This document shows, piece after piece, positions 25,881 to 34,757 of a stretch of DNA of 64,000 nt. How positions within the stretch are numbered: the first letter of the stretch is position 1; the number at the start of each line of letters is the position of its first letter. The notes below the pieces were generated by a model. That model was not told the origin of the DNA. It made no database searches and was given only the letters and a program-made list of their open reading frames with translations. A program made the translations under genes and the position numbers. Source of the DNA: DASZJY01 sp036260255 (lineage in GTDB: Bacteria; Actinomycetota; Acidimicrobiia; Acidimicrobiales; AC-14); NCBI GenBank assembly GCA_036260255.1, contig DATAAF010000075.1, positions 1 to 64,000 on the forward strand, written 5' to 3'.

Positions 25881-27178
25881 GCCTCCACCTCCAGGTCGGT
25901 CTCCAGGTCGTGGTCCGCGCCCTCGTCTCCCACCGCCCGCCGGTAGAACGCGGCGTGCGCGACCAGGTTGGCGCCGAGGGCGGCGAGGCTCGCCCACGCC
26001 GCTCCCGCCGCACCGAAGCGGGGGATCAGGGCGAAGTTGAGCGCCACGTTGCTCACCGTCAGGACCAGCGCGGCGTCCTGCAGCTCCCGGCCCCTGGCGT
26101 GAGCGGCGAGGAAGGCGTTGAACACGCCCGTGACCCCCCGCACGAGTTGGGCCAGCGCCAGTGGGAGCACCAGCCCGACGGCCGGCCCGTACCGTCCCGA
26201 GAGGGCGAGGTCGGCGAACGGCCGAGCCAGCACCACCGCCAGGATGGCGGCGACCGATCCCAGGGCGGCGGCGAGGGCGATCGGTCCGGCGCCGATGGTG
26301 CGCTCACGGGCCAGGCGGGGGAACAACGCCGCCGCCATGCCGGCGGCCGGCAGGCCCACGGGGAAGGCCAGAGCAGCGGCGAGCGTGTAGAAGCCCACCG
26401 TCGACGCGTCGGTGAACACGGCGACCATGAGGACGTCCATGTTGTAGGTCCCGATGCTGAGGACGCGCCCTACGTAGGCCTGCGCTCCGTAGGCGCGGGC
26501 TTCCCGGGCCAGGGCGCGGGCATAGGACGCGACGCCCCGCCAGCGCGGCTTCAGGCACAGGACGAGGAGCGCCCACGCCGCCAGCGTCGCCAGGGTCTCC
26601 AGCAGCAAAGTCGTGGACAAGCGAAGCCGGCCGTCCCATCCGAGGGACGCGGCGACGGCGCCGACGAACAGCGCCCGTCCGACGACGGTGGCGACGGAGT
26701 ACACGTGCAGCCGATCGAGGCCTTGCGACAACTGCTCGGCCACGAACCGGAACGGGTAGGCGAGGGCGAGCGGCGCGACGAGGCGCAAGGCAGGACCGGC
26801 GGAGACGTTGAACCAGCGGTCCACGAAGAACGACGAGCAGTACAGCGTCAGGCAGAAGGCGGCGCCGACGGGGACGTACGTCACCAGCGTCGCCCCGAAC
26901 ACCTCCCGTCCCCGGGCACCGTCGCTCACCGCCGCCAGCCGGCCGGCGGGGAGGAAGAGGCCGAACTCGAACAGCATGGCCAGGAGCGGGATGAAGGCCG
27001 AGACGAAGGCGTAGCTGCCGAAGTCCTCGGTCGTCATCAGGCGGGCCAGCAGCGTCATCGCGACCGCGCCGAGCACCGTCGCCACCAGGTTCGACGTCAC
27101 GTAGGCGGTCGCCTGGCCCGCCGCCCGTGACCACCGCGCCCGCGTCGACGTCGTGGTCGCTCCCCCGCCCCGCTCCAC
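25868..27178 (-). CDS. Oligosaccharide flippase, Wzx-like (MOP superfamily)
   Basis: A 436-residue integral membrane protein with about 12-14 hydrophobic helices, typical of Wzx flippases that move lipid-linked repeat units across the inner membrane. The N-terminal signature QATAYVTSNLVATVLGAVAM with ARLMTTEDFGSYAF is typical of the polysaccharide-biosynthesis MOP family. GTG at 27178 lies 4 bp after the upstream stop (27183); a longer frame upstream lies inside the previous gene and is not needed. It should serve region C together with its neighbours. Confidence 0.88.
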   Translation of the reverse strand: MERGGGATTTSTRARWSRAAGQATAYVTSNLVATVLGAVAMTLLARLMTTEDFGSYAFVSAFIPLLAMLFEFGLFLPAGRLAAVSDGARGREVFGATLVTYVPVGAAFCLTLYCSSFFVDRWFNVSAGPALRLVAPLALAYPFRFVAEQLSQGLDRLHVYSVATVVGRALFVGAVAASLGWDGRLRLSTTLLLETLATLAAWALLVLCLKPRWRGVASYARALAREARAYGAQAYVGRVLSIGTYNMDVLMVAVFTDASTVGFYTLAAALAFPVGLPAAGMAAALFPRLARERTIGAGPIALAAALGSVAAILAVVLARPFADLALSGRYGPAVGLVLPLALAQLVRGVTGVFNAFLAAHARGRELQDAALVLTVSNVALNFALIPRFGAAGAAWASLAALGANLVAHAAFYRRAVGDEGADHDLETDLEVEACPA

Positions 27179-27182
27179 GTCC

Positions 27183-28961
27183 CTAGCGGTCCTCGCCCGA
27201 GAGGAGGCCCTCCTCGGCCAGGCGGTCGACGATGTCGCCCGCCCTGCGGTCCCAACCGTGGCGCGCCACCGCCTCGGCGCGTGCCTGCTCTCCCAGGCGG
27301 CGGCCCCGGTCGGCAAGCGAGAGCACCTGCCGGATGGCGGACGCCAGGGCGCCGGGCTCCCCGGGCGCCACCAGGCGCGCTGTCCTCCCGTCTTCGAGCA
27401 CGTCGGCGAGCTGCTCGAGGGCGCTGGCGACGATCGGCCGGCCCAGCGCCATGTACTCGAACAACTTGGTCGGCGACCCGAAGAAGGGCGTCCCCGGCAG
27501 CGGCAGGTGGGGCGAGGCCAGGACGTCGCAACCGGAGAGCCGCGCCAGCGTGACGTCGTGGGCCAGCGTCCCCGTCCATTCCACGCGTGCCGCCACGCCC
27601 AGTGCGGCGGCGAGGGCCTGGCACGCGGGCCGTCCGGGGCCGTCCCCGACGAGGAGCAGCCGGACGCCGGGCGGGAGCGCGGTCAGGCTGCGGACGAGCA
27701 CCTCGGCGCCGTGCCACGGACCGAAGGAGCCGACCCAGCCCACGACCGCCTCACCCCTCGACCTGTTCCCGATCGGCCACACCGGCGCGGGCACGGCGGA
27801 GAGGTCGACGCCGTTGGGCACGACCATCACGCGCCGGGCCGGCGCGCCGGCGGCCACTGCCATCTCGGCGGCCCGCTCGGAGACCGCGGCCACCAGGTGG
27901 GCCCCTCGGGCGACCTCTCGCTCGATCGACACGGCCAGGGGGTCGACGAAGCGCCGCTTCATCCCGGCGAACGGTCCAGGGCTGCGCCAGCTGTCCCGGG
28001 CCCACACCTCCGACGCGTTCCACTCGAGGACCAGTGGCCGCCGCAGCCGGCGGGCCGCCTCGAGCCCGGACCGGGTGCAGTAGTCGTGGCGCTGGTAGAC
28101 GAACGAGGGCAGTCGTCGGCATCCCACGGCGAGGGCGGTGGCACGGAAGGGCCGGTTGCTGGTGACGCGCTCCATGTCCCAGGTGAGGCGGCCGCCGCGA
28201 GGAACCGGGGGCGCGAGGCTGACCTTGTCGACCACCGCGGCCAGCTGCGCCGGGGGCCGGACGGCGGTGACCAGGCGGACGCAGAACCCCTTCTGGCCGA
28301 AGCCCCCGAGGATGCCGCTGATGTGGGTGACGGACCCGCCCACCCGCGACTCGGGCGAGCCGCGCCACATCGCGAGGATCGAAGGCCCGGGTCCGTCACG
28401 AGATCCGGCAAGGGGCAGGTCGGGAAGAGCTGCTCTCCGGCCGCAGAGGTGCCTGACCGCTTCGGCCGATGCCAGCCCCGCCCCTATGACGACGTCGGCC
28501 GGCGCCGCGCCGAGCGAACGCAGGAGCGAGCGCCGGCTCAGCTCGACCACCCCGTCGCGCTCCTCGTCCACCAGCACGCGCCGGCGAACCGGGGCCAGGG
28601 CGAGCGCCAGCTCGTAGACGTGGGGGTGGGCCTGGCGGGGCCACGCGGTGCTGTGCAGGGCGAGCGTCTCGATGCCCGTCTCGTGTATGCGCGCGGGAAA
28701 GGTGGTCCCCAGCTCGGCGATCTCCGCACCGGTCAGGACGAGCTCGGGCTCGACGCCCACCGAGCCGAGGAACCGCTCGGCCGCCCACCTCGACGACGCG
28801 GCGAGGACGCCGACCCGTCCGACGGGCAGCGAGGTGAGCGAGAGCGACGTGGCGTTCCCTTTCCGAGACGGACGGCCGGCTTCCCTTCGGGTGCGGCGTA
28901 CGGGGGAGCGAAGGGAAGCCGGAGCCGACTCGATGGTCGTCGACGGGCGCCGTCGGGCCAA
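27183..28961 (-). CDS. Glycosyltransferase family 4 with N-terminal extension
   Basis: A large GT-B enzyme (592 residues from the ATG at 28961). The C-terminal donor domain contains VVPNGVDLS, VVGWVGSFGPWHG, and SPTKLFEYMALGRPIVAS with the family Glu. The N-terminal half is longer than in typical GT4 enzymes, with an Arg/Ser-rich leader of about 45 residues that may not be translated; no better start was found in the same frame. It is the first gene of a minus-strand operon with the flippase and methyltransferase, divergent from the receiver gene at 29041. Confidence 0.82.
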   Translation of the reverse strand: MARRRPSTTIESAPASLRSPVRRTRREAGRPSRKGNATSLSLTSLPVGRVGVLAASSRWAAERFLGSVGVEPELVLTGAEIAELGTTFPARIHETGIETLALHSTAWPRQAHPHVYELALALAPVRRRVLVDEERDGVVELSRRSLLRSLGAAPADVVIGAGLASAEAVRHLCGRRAALPDLPLAGSRDGPGPSILAMWRGSPESRVGGSVTHISGILGGFGQKGFCVRLVTAVRPPAQLAAVVDKVSLAPPVPRGGRLTWDMERVTSNRPFRATALAVGCRRLPSFVYQRHDYCTRSGLEAARRLRRPLVLEWNASEVWARDSWRSPGPFAGMKRRFVDPLAVSIEREVARGAHLVAAVSERAAEMAVAAGAPARRVMVVPNGVDLSAVPAPVWPIGNRSRGEAVVGWVGSFGPWHGAEVLVRSLTALPPGVRLLLVGDGPGRPACQALAAALGVAARVEWTGTLAHDVTLARLSGCDVLASPHLPLPGTPFFGSPTKLFEYMALGRPIVASALEQLADVLEDGRTARLVAPGEPGALASAIRQVLSLADRGRRLGEQARAEAVARHGWDRRAGDIVDRLAEEGLLSGEDR

Positions 28962-29040
28962 GGGGGACTCGCTCCCATGGGGACGTGGGAGGTTTCGCCC
29001 ACCGAGATCGGGATCCCGGCAAACCTAGGGTTCGGGGACC

Positions 29041-29493
29041 ATGACCGGCCGTATCCGGATCGTGGTCGCCGCCCGGACCGTGCTGATGAGGAACGTGCTG
29101 CGGTACTCGTGCGAGCCGGTCGGCGCGGTGACGGTAGGCGAGGCGTCCACCGCAAGGGACCTGGTGGCGCTGTGCCGTGACCTGCGCCCCGACGTGGTCG
29201 TCACCGACGCGTCGCTGGAGGACGGCGAGATCGACGACCGGCTGCCCCTCGTGCTGGACGCTGGGTGCAGGGTGCTCGCCCTCTGCGGCGACTGCGTGCC
29301 GGAGCGACTGACGTCGCTGCTGGCCGAGGGCGCCTCGGGCTGCCTCCTGCACGACGACCGGCCCGAGCAGGTGGCAGAGGCCGTGCGGGCCATCGCGTCG
29401 GGAGCGGCGGTCCTCCACCCCGTCGCCGCCGGCACCATCCTGCGCCAGTGGAGACGGCTCCGCGGGACCCGCCGAGGGGTGCCCGAGCACTGA
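29041..29493 (+). CDS. Stand-alone receiver-domain protein
   Basis: A 150-residue single receiver-like domain without an output domain. It shows IRIVVAARTVLMRNVL at the first strand, DVVVTDASLEDGEIDD with a putative phosphoacceptor D56, and ALCGDCVPERLTSLLAEGAS later. The acidic pair after strand 1 that normally binds Mg2+ is replaced by AAR. It precedes the tyrosine autokinase gene by 159 bp and is divergent from the glycosyltransferase operon. It probably modulates EPS genes through protein contacts; no cognate kinase is near. Confidence 0.72.
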   Translation: MTGRIRIVVAARTVLMRNVLRYSCEPVGAVTVGEASTARDLVALCRDLRPDVVVTDASLEDGEIDDRLPLVLDAGCRVLALCGDCVPERLTSLLAEGASGCLLHDDRPEQVAEAVRAIASGAAVLHPVAAGTILRQWRRLRGTRRGVPEH

Positions 29494-29652
29494 GCCGTCC
29501 CGGTCCCGGCGGCGTCGCGACCTCGCCGGCGGTCCCCCCCCTACGGTCCCGGTGGGGGCCTCAACCCCTGGTTCCCCGCTCCGCTCCCCTCGTAGCTTCG
29601 CCGTGTCCGTCAGGGGGTCCCTGGCGCAGGCGCCTGGTCGAACGGAGACGCT

Positions 29653-31455
29653 TTGGAGCTACGCCAGTACGTGGTCGTCCTCAGACGCCACAAGTGGCTG
29701 ATCCTGCAGGCAGTCGTCATCGTGTGCGCGGTCGCCGCCGGCCTGTCGACGCTCCAGGAACCGCGCTACCGCGCCACTGCCCGAGTGCTGTTGCACCCGA
29801 ACGACCCGGCCGAGCAGCTCTACGCCGACAACGCCGCCCCGCGCCTGCTCACCGACCCCGATCGCTACGTGTCCGGGCAGATCGACGTCATCGAGAGCCC
29901 GAGCGTCCGGCGCGAGGCGGCCCGGCTGCTCGGCCTCGAGGCGAGGCCGGCGGCCCTGACGTCGGCCGTGTCGGTCCGCCAGGACGGCAACTCGGACGTG
30001 CTCGAGATCTCGGCCACCGAGCGAAGCCCGCATCGCGCCGCGCGCATAGCCAACGCGGTGGCGCGGGCGTACATCGAGAACCGCCGGGCCAGAACCGTCC
30101 AAGGACTGGACCGGGCGGTCGAGGAGGCCCAGCAGAAGCTGGCCGAGCTCGAGACGCGGATGGCCGAGCTCGACGCCCAACTGGCCGCCCTCGGGACGTC
30201 GGGCCCGGCGTCGTCCCGGGACCCCGAAGAGAGGCCGATCACCCGTGAGAGCCTCCTGGCGGCAAGGCAGGCGGTGAGCGACCAGTACCAGAGCCTCTAC
30301 GCGCGCCAGCAGGAGCTGGTGGTCAACAAGAGCCTGAAGCAGGGCGAGGCGGAGATCGTCTCCGACGCCAAGGCCCCCGCCGCGCCGACGAGCCCCAACC
30401 CGTGGCGGAACGGCGTCCTGGGTGCCGTCGGTGGTCTGCTCCTCGGACTGGCGGCCGCCTTCCTGAAGGAGCAGCTGGACGAGCGCCTCCGCTCGCGGGA
30501 GGAGGTGGAGCGGGCGAACGGGCTGCCGGTGCTCGCGGAGATCCCTCTCGACGTCGGGGCGGCGCGCGACCTGGTCGTGACGATGGAGCACCCGCTCGGG
30601 TCGGTGGCCGAGGCGGTACGATCGCTGCGCAGCAGCCTGCTGTTCCTCGACGTGGACCGGTCGGCCAAGCGGCTCGTCGTGACGAGCCCCGGTCCTGCCG
30701 AGGGCAAGTCCTTCGTGGCCGCCAACCTGGCGGCCGCCTACGCCCAGGCCGGGTTCTCGACCATTCTGGTCTCGGGCGACCTCCGCCGACCCCGGCTCGA
30801 CTCTCTCCTCGGGTCACCGTCCGGCGAGGGGCTCTCGGACGTCGTCTCCGAGCTCTCCAGCTCGCGGTGGGGGCCCGAGGCCCTCGGCGACCGGACCGGC
30901 GCGGCAACCAACGGCAGCGCGGCGACGAGGGCGGCGGTCGTCTCGGGGGCGAGGGTGCGGTCCTTCTGGCTCCACCACGAGTTGGAGAGGGTGCTGGCCG
31001 AGACGCCGGTCGCCGGCCTGCGGCTGCTGCCCGCGGGCGGGCCGACGCCCAACCCGGCAGAGCTGCTCGGCTCACTCGCCGCCGGCGCGGTCTTCGACGA
31101 GCTGTCCGACCTCGCCGACGTCGTCGTCGTCGACACACCGCCCGTGCTCGCGGTGACCGACGCAACCATCCTGGCGGCCAAGGCCGACGGCGTCATCCTC
31201 GTCAACGCCCTGGGCCAGACCCGGCGCGACGCGGCGGTGCGGAGCAAGCAGACGCTGGAGAACGTCGGCGCCCGGCTGTTGGGGGTGGTGGTCAACAAGG
31301 TGCGAGCTTCGAGCGACTCGTACTTCTACTACTCGGGGTACTACGGGACCGACCAGGCGGGGAATGGCGGGGCCCGAAGCTCGTCTCGTCGCCACCGGGA
31401 CGGCCGGTCGGGGAGACGGCGCCGGCGTCAGCTGGCGAAGGCGGGCACCGGCTGA
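29653..31455 (+). CDS. Wzc-like polysaccharide co-polymerase / tyrosine autokinase
   Basis: A 600-residue BY-kinase fusion controlling EPS chain length. The N-terminal Wzz domain (LRQYVVVLRRHKWLILQAV) has a first helix near residues 18-36 and a second near 245-268, with a coiled-coil-rich extracytoplasmic part between. The cytoplasmic ATPase has Walker A PGPAEGKS (K352), Walker A' ILVSGDLRRPRL, and Walker B VVVVDTPPVLAVTD. A Tyr cluster (SYFYYSGYYGTD) ends the chain and is the likely autophosphorylation site. An insertion of about 45 residues lies between the A' and B motifs (SSRWGPEALGDRTG onward). TTG start at 29653. It couples to the DUF4012 gene 3 bp downstream. Confidence 0.92.
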   Translation: MELRQYVVVLRRHKWLILQAVVIVCAVAAGLSTLQEPRYRATARVLLHPNDPAEQLYADNAAPRLLTDPDRYVSGQIDVIESPSVRREAARLLGLEARPAALTSAVSVRQDGNSDVLEISATERSPHRAARIANAVARAYIENRRARTVQGLDRAVEEAQQKLAELETRMAELDAQLAALGTSGPASSRDPEERPITRESLLAARQAVSDQYQSLYARQQELVVNKSLKQGEAEIVSDAKAPAAPTSPNPWRNGVLGAVGGLLLGLAAAFLKEQLDERLRSREEVERANGLPVLAEIPLDVGAARDLVVTMEHPLGSVAEAVRSLRSSLLFLDVDRSAKRLVVTSPGPAEGKSFVAANLAAAYAQAGFSTILVSGDLRRPRLDSLLGSPSGEGLSDVVSELSSSRWGPEALGDRTGAATNGSAATRAAVVSGARVRSFWLHHELERVLAETPVAGLRLLPAGGPTPNPAELLGSLAAGAVFDELSDLADVVVVDTPPVLAVTDATILAAKADGVILVNALGQTRRDAAVRSKQTLENVGARLLGVVVNKVRASSDSYFYYSGYYGTDQAGNGGARSSSRRHRDGRSGRRRRRQLAKAGTG

Positions 31456-31458
31456 CGG

Positions 31459-33318
31459 ATGGCCCGCCGCCACCCGACGGCCACGTGGAGACGGGCACGC
31501 AAGGTCGCGCTTCTCTCGAGTGCCGCAGTCGCGGTAGCGGTCGGGGCCCTCACCGTCTGGTCCCTGCAGCGGTCGGCGGCCGACGGGGCCGGCCACCTCG
31601 AGGACGGGTTGGCCCTCACCGGGAGAGGCGAGACGGGCGCGGCGGAGCATGAGCTCCGGGAAGCGCGGCGCTCGTTCCGAGCCGGCCGCGCCCACCTCGA
31701 GCGGTGGTGGCTCCGGCCGGCCCGGCGCATCCCCCTGCTCGACCGCCAGGTCGCCGGCGCCGCCGCCCTCTTCGAGACGGGCGAGGACCTGAGCGCGACG
31801 GCGCTGGCGACCGCCCAGCGGGCCGGTCCGGAGCGCTTGAGGCTCGGTGGGGGGCTCCTCGATCTCGACGGGGTGAGGGAGCTCGGCGACGCCCTGGAGG
31901 AAGCCTCCCGTTCGCTCGAGCGCGCCGACCGGCGGCTGGCGGACGCCGGGCGCGGCTTCCTCGTCCCGTTCCTCGACGGCGCCCTCGTCGACGCCCGCGC
32001 CCGGGTGCGTTCCGGTCTGGGCGACGCCCGGACGGCGGTGCTCGCCGCCCGCCTCGTACCTGCGCTCTTCGGAGAGGCGGGACCGCGCCGGTACTTCCTC
32101 GCCGTCCAGACGCCGGCGGAGTCGAGGGCGAGCGGCGGCATCGCCGGAAGCTTCGGCGAGCTCACCTTCGACGGGGGCAGGGTGCGCCTCGAACGCATCG
32201 GGCGGTCCCGCGACCTGAACCTGGGCGGCCACCCGCCCGGGCGCACTCTCGACGGACCGCCGGACTACGTCGCCCGCTACGGACGCTTCCGTCCCGAACG
32301 GAGCTGGCAGAACGTCACGATGTCTCCCGACTTCCCGTCGGTGGCGCGAGTGATCGAGCAGCTGTACCCGCAGTCCGGTGGTCGCCACGTCGACGGGGTG
32401 ATCAGCGTCGACCCGATCGCCCTGGCCGCCCTCCTCCGGGTGACGGGGCCGGTGCGGGTGCCCGAGTGGCCGGACCCGCTCTCGGCGGGCAACGCCGCCG
32501 ACGTCCTCCTGCGCCACCAGTACACGCGCTTCCCCGGCGCCGAGAGGGTCGACTTCCTCGAGTCGACCGCCAAGGCCGTCTTCGACCGGTTGTCGAACGC
32601 CACCGTGCCCTCGCCGGGCGCGCTGATGAGGGCGCTGGCGCCGGTCGTCCGCGGCCGGCACCTCCAGCTGCACAGCACCAGGCCCGAGGAGCAGCAGCTG
32701 TTCGCGCTGATCGGTGCGGACGGGGCCATGCCCGCCGTCCGGGGAGACTTCCTCTCGGTCGTCGTCCAGAACGCCGGGGGCAACAAGCTCGACGCCTTCC
32801 TGCACCGCGCGATCCGCTACCACGTCACCGTCGACCCCGACACCGGAAGGACGGAGGCCGACGCCGTTGTGCGGCTGGAGAGCACGGCCCCCGGCTCGGG
32901 CCTCCCGCCGGCAGTGATCGGGAACTTCGGTCCACGGCCCGCCAACCCCGGTGACAACCCGCTCTACCTGTCGATCTACTCGCCGCTCACCCTCCGCCGC
33001 GCCGCCCTCGACGGCCATCCCTTGCTCATGGAGTCCGAGCGCGAGCTGGAGCGCAACGTGTTCTCCGCCTTCGTGACGGTGCCCGCCGGCGGTGCCGTCA
33101 CCGTCACCGTCCGCCTGGCCGGGTCCCTGCCAGCCGGGGACACCTACCGCCTCGACGTGAGCCGGCAGCCCACCGCCGCTCCTGACGACCTCGAGCTGAC
33201 CGTGCGAGCGCCCGGTCGCAAGGTCGTGGCATCGCGGGGGTTCGCGCCGGGCCAGGCCGCCGGCACCGCCCGCCTCCGGCTAGCGAGCGGCCGGACGTTC
33301 GAGGTCGACCTCGAGTGA
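31459..33318 (+). CDS. DUF4012 domain-containing protein (region C)
   Basis: A 619-residue protein with an N-terminal membrane anchor (residues 17-37) and a long exported part with the DUF4012 core: YFLAVQTPAESRASGGIAGS, then FGELTFDGGRV and DVLLRHQYTRFPGAERVDFL. DUF4012 proteins are common in actinobacterial EPS loci but have no established function; a role in polymer attachment or envelope display is a guess. It starts 3 bp after the Wzc-like gene, so co-expression is likely. A paralogous protein lies at 52718-54445. Confidence 0.85.
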   Translation: MARRHPTATWRRARKVALLSSAAVAVAVGALTVWSLQRSAADGAGHLEDGLALTGRGETGAAEHELREARRSFRAGRAHLERWWLRPARRIPLLDRQVAGAAALFETGEDLSATALATAQRAGPERLRLGGGLLDLDGVRELGDALEEASRSLERADRRLADAGRGFLVPFLDGALVDARARVRSGLGDARTAVLAARLVPALFGEAGPRRYFLAVQTPAESRASGGIAGSFGELTFDGGRVRLERIGRSRDLNLGGHPPGRTLDGPPDYVARYGRFRPERSWQNVTMSPDFPSVARVIEQLYPQSGGRHVDGVISVDPIALAALLRVTGPVRVPEWPDPLSAGNAADVLLRHQYTRFPGAERVDFLESTAKAVFDRLSNATVPSPGALMRALAPVVRGRHLQLHSTRPEEQQLFALIGADGAMPAVRGDFLSVVVQNAGGNKLDAFLHRAIRYHVTVDPDTGRTEADAVVRLESTAPGSGLPPAVIGNFGPRPANPGDNPLYLSIYSPLTLRRAALDGHPLLMESERELERNVFSAFVTVPAGGAVTVTVRLAGSLPAGDTYRLDVSRQPTAAPDDLELTVRAPGRKVVASRGFAPGQAAGTARLRLASGRTFEVDLE

Positions 33319-33328
33319 GAGGGCGGCC

Positions 33329-34009
33329 TCACCCAAGACGTCGCGGGGTGACGTGCTCGAGCGCGTCGTGCGGAGTCGGGTCACCATCGGTGACGCCACC
33401 GAGCAGGCCCAGGCTGTGGGCGCGCCCGACGGCCTGGGCCCGGTTGCGCACGCCGAGCTTCCGGAACAGGCGGGTCTGAAGGTTCTCGACCGTCTTGGTC
33501 GCGATCCCCAGCGCCCGTGCCGTCTGCTTGACCGACTCGCCCTTGTCGATCGACGCCAGGATGTCGCGCTCCCGCTGGGTCAGCCGAGTGCCCACCCGCT
33601 GGCCTTTGCGGTGGCACGCCCGAAGGACGTCGGCGAGCGCCCGGGTGGCGCGCGGGTCGAGCACCGTGCCGCCCTGGCCCACGGCGAGCACGGCGTCGAC
33701 GATCTCCTGGGTCGTCGCATCGGTGTGGAGGATGGCGTCGACTCCCCGCAGCACCGCCTCGACCAGGGCGTGATCGCCGAGGGGGCGGTCGCTGAGGAGG
33801 ACGATCGCGTTCCCCGGCGGCGACGCCGCGGCCCAGTCACCGGGGCCCGGCTCCACCAGCACCGCCACGACCGGACCGGTCCGAGCCGCCAGCTGCTCGG
33901 CGTCGACCAGCCGGAACCCGGCTCCGGCGAGGACGTGGTGCACCAGGTCACGGGCCATACCGGGCCGGCCCAGGACGGCGAGCGGGACCGATTCCTGCGG
34001 ACCCGCCAC
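33329..34009 (-). CDS. LuxR/NarL-type regulator with atypical receiver
   Basis: A 226-residue protein with a receiver-like N-terminal domain and a C-terminal LuxR helix-turn-helix: LTQRERDILASIDKGESVKQ followed by TARALGIATKTVENLQTRLF. The phosphoacceptor position in VVAVLVEPGPGDW is Glu (E53) instead of Asp, and the acidic pair after strand 1 (VPLAVLGRPG) is missing, so control by phosphorylation is unlikely. It is separated by 4 bp from another LuxR-type gene upstream on the same strand and converges with the DUF4012 gene 10 bp away. It likely regulates the EPS genes. Confidence 0.86.
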   Translation of the reverse strand: MAGPQESVPLAVLGRPGMARDLVHHVLAGAGFRLVDAEQLAARTGPVVAVLVEPGPGDWAAASPPGNAIVLLSDRPLGDHALVEAVLRGVDAILHTDATTQEIVDAVLAVGQGGTVLDPRATRALADVLRACHRKGQRVGTRLTQRERDILASIDKGESVKQTARALGIATKTVENLQTRLFRKLGVRNRAQAVGRAHSLGLLGGVTDGDPTPHDALEHVTPRRLG

Positions 34010-34013
34010 CTGG

Positions 34014-34655
34014 CTAGCTCACGAAGGGGGCAGGCATGGAGTGGTCGACGAACAGCAGTCCCCGCCGTGTCGCCAGGGCGACGGCGTGGGCCTGGTTCTG
34101 CACGTGCAGCTTGGCGAAGATGCGCTGCTTGTAGTTCTCCACGGTCTTCCGGCTGATGCCGAGCCGGGCCGACGTCTCCTTCGAGGTGGCACCGGTCCCG
34201 ATGAGCTGGAGGACCTGGCGCTCCCGTTCGGTGAGGCGGGGCCCTCGGGCGTCACCGCTCGCACCGCCGGACGTCAGTGGTATCACCCGGCCCATCTCGC
34301 TCCCCCCGCGGACGGCGTCCAGCACCACCTCGCTGCCGCACGACGGCGAGAGGAGGGTCTCGATCCCCGACCGCTGCGCCCGCCGGACGAGCGTGGGGTC
34401 GGGGCTGGCGGGGAGCCCGATGAGCCGCAGGGCCCGGTGACGCGCCCGCAAGGAGGCAGCGAGGCGACACGGGTCCCACTCGGTCGCGTCCATCTCCAGG
34501 AGCACGACGTCGGGTCGGCGGTCGTCGCACACCCGGGTCAGCTCGACCGCCGTCCGTGCCGTCCCGACGACGTCGACGTCGGCGTGACGGCCCAGGAACA
34601 TCGAAAGGCCCTCTCGGAACAACCGCTGCCGCTGCTGGACGACGACACGTGCCAT
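34014..34655 (-). CDS. LuxR/NarL-type regulator with atypical receiver
   Basis: A 213-residue regulator. The receiver-like domain (VVVQQRQRLFREGLSMFLGR) matches typical receivers except that the acidic pair is QQ and the phosphoacceptor in DVVLLEMDATEW is E54 instead of Asp. The C-terminal LuxR helix-turn-helix is intact (LTERERQVLQLIGTGATSKE, then RLGISRKTVENYKQRIF). AAGGAGA precedes the ATG. It is the first gene of a two-gene operon with the 33329-34009 regulator and is divergent from the surface protein at 34758, so it may control the shared promoter region between them. Confidence 0.88.
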   Translation of the reverse strand: MARVVVQQRQRLFREGLSMFLGRHADVDVVGTARTAVELTRVCDDRRPDVVLLEMDATEWDPCRLAASLRARHRALRLIGLPASPDPTLVRRAQRSGIETLLSPSCGSEVVLDAVRGGSEMGRVIPLTSGGASGDARGPRLTERERQVLQLIGTGATSKETSARLGISRKTVENYKQRIFAKLHVQNQAHAVALATRRGLLFVDHSMPAPFVS

Positions 34656-34690
34656 CTGGTCTCTCCTTGGGACTCGGCACCTTGAGCAGT

Positions 34691-34719
34691 TTGACCGGTT
34701 CGATCTTCTTTTCTACTAT
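34691..34719 (+). promoter_or_regulatory. Sigma70-type promoter of the surface-protein gene
   Basis: TTGACC at 34691-34696 and TACTAT at 34714-34719 are separated by exactly 17 bp, a near-consensus housekeeping promoter rarely so clear in this GC-rich window. Transcription would begin near 34726 and give a short leader to the ATG at 34758, which has GAGAGGAGAG ahead of it. The same TACTATA block reads TATAGTA on the other strand and could serve as the -10 for the divergent LuxR operon, although no -35 was seen there. Confidence 0.8.
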
Positions 34720-34757
34720 AGCCGTATTGGGCAGCGACACGAGAGGAGAGTGCTCCC

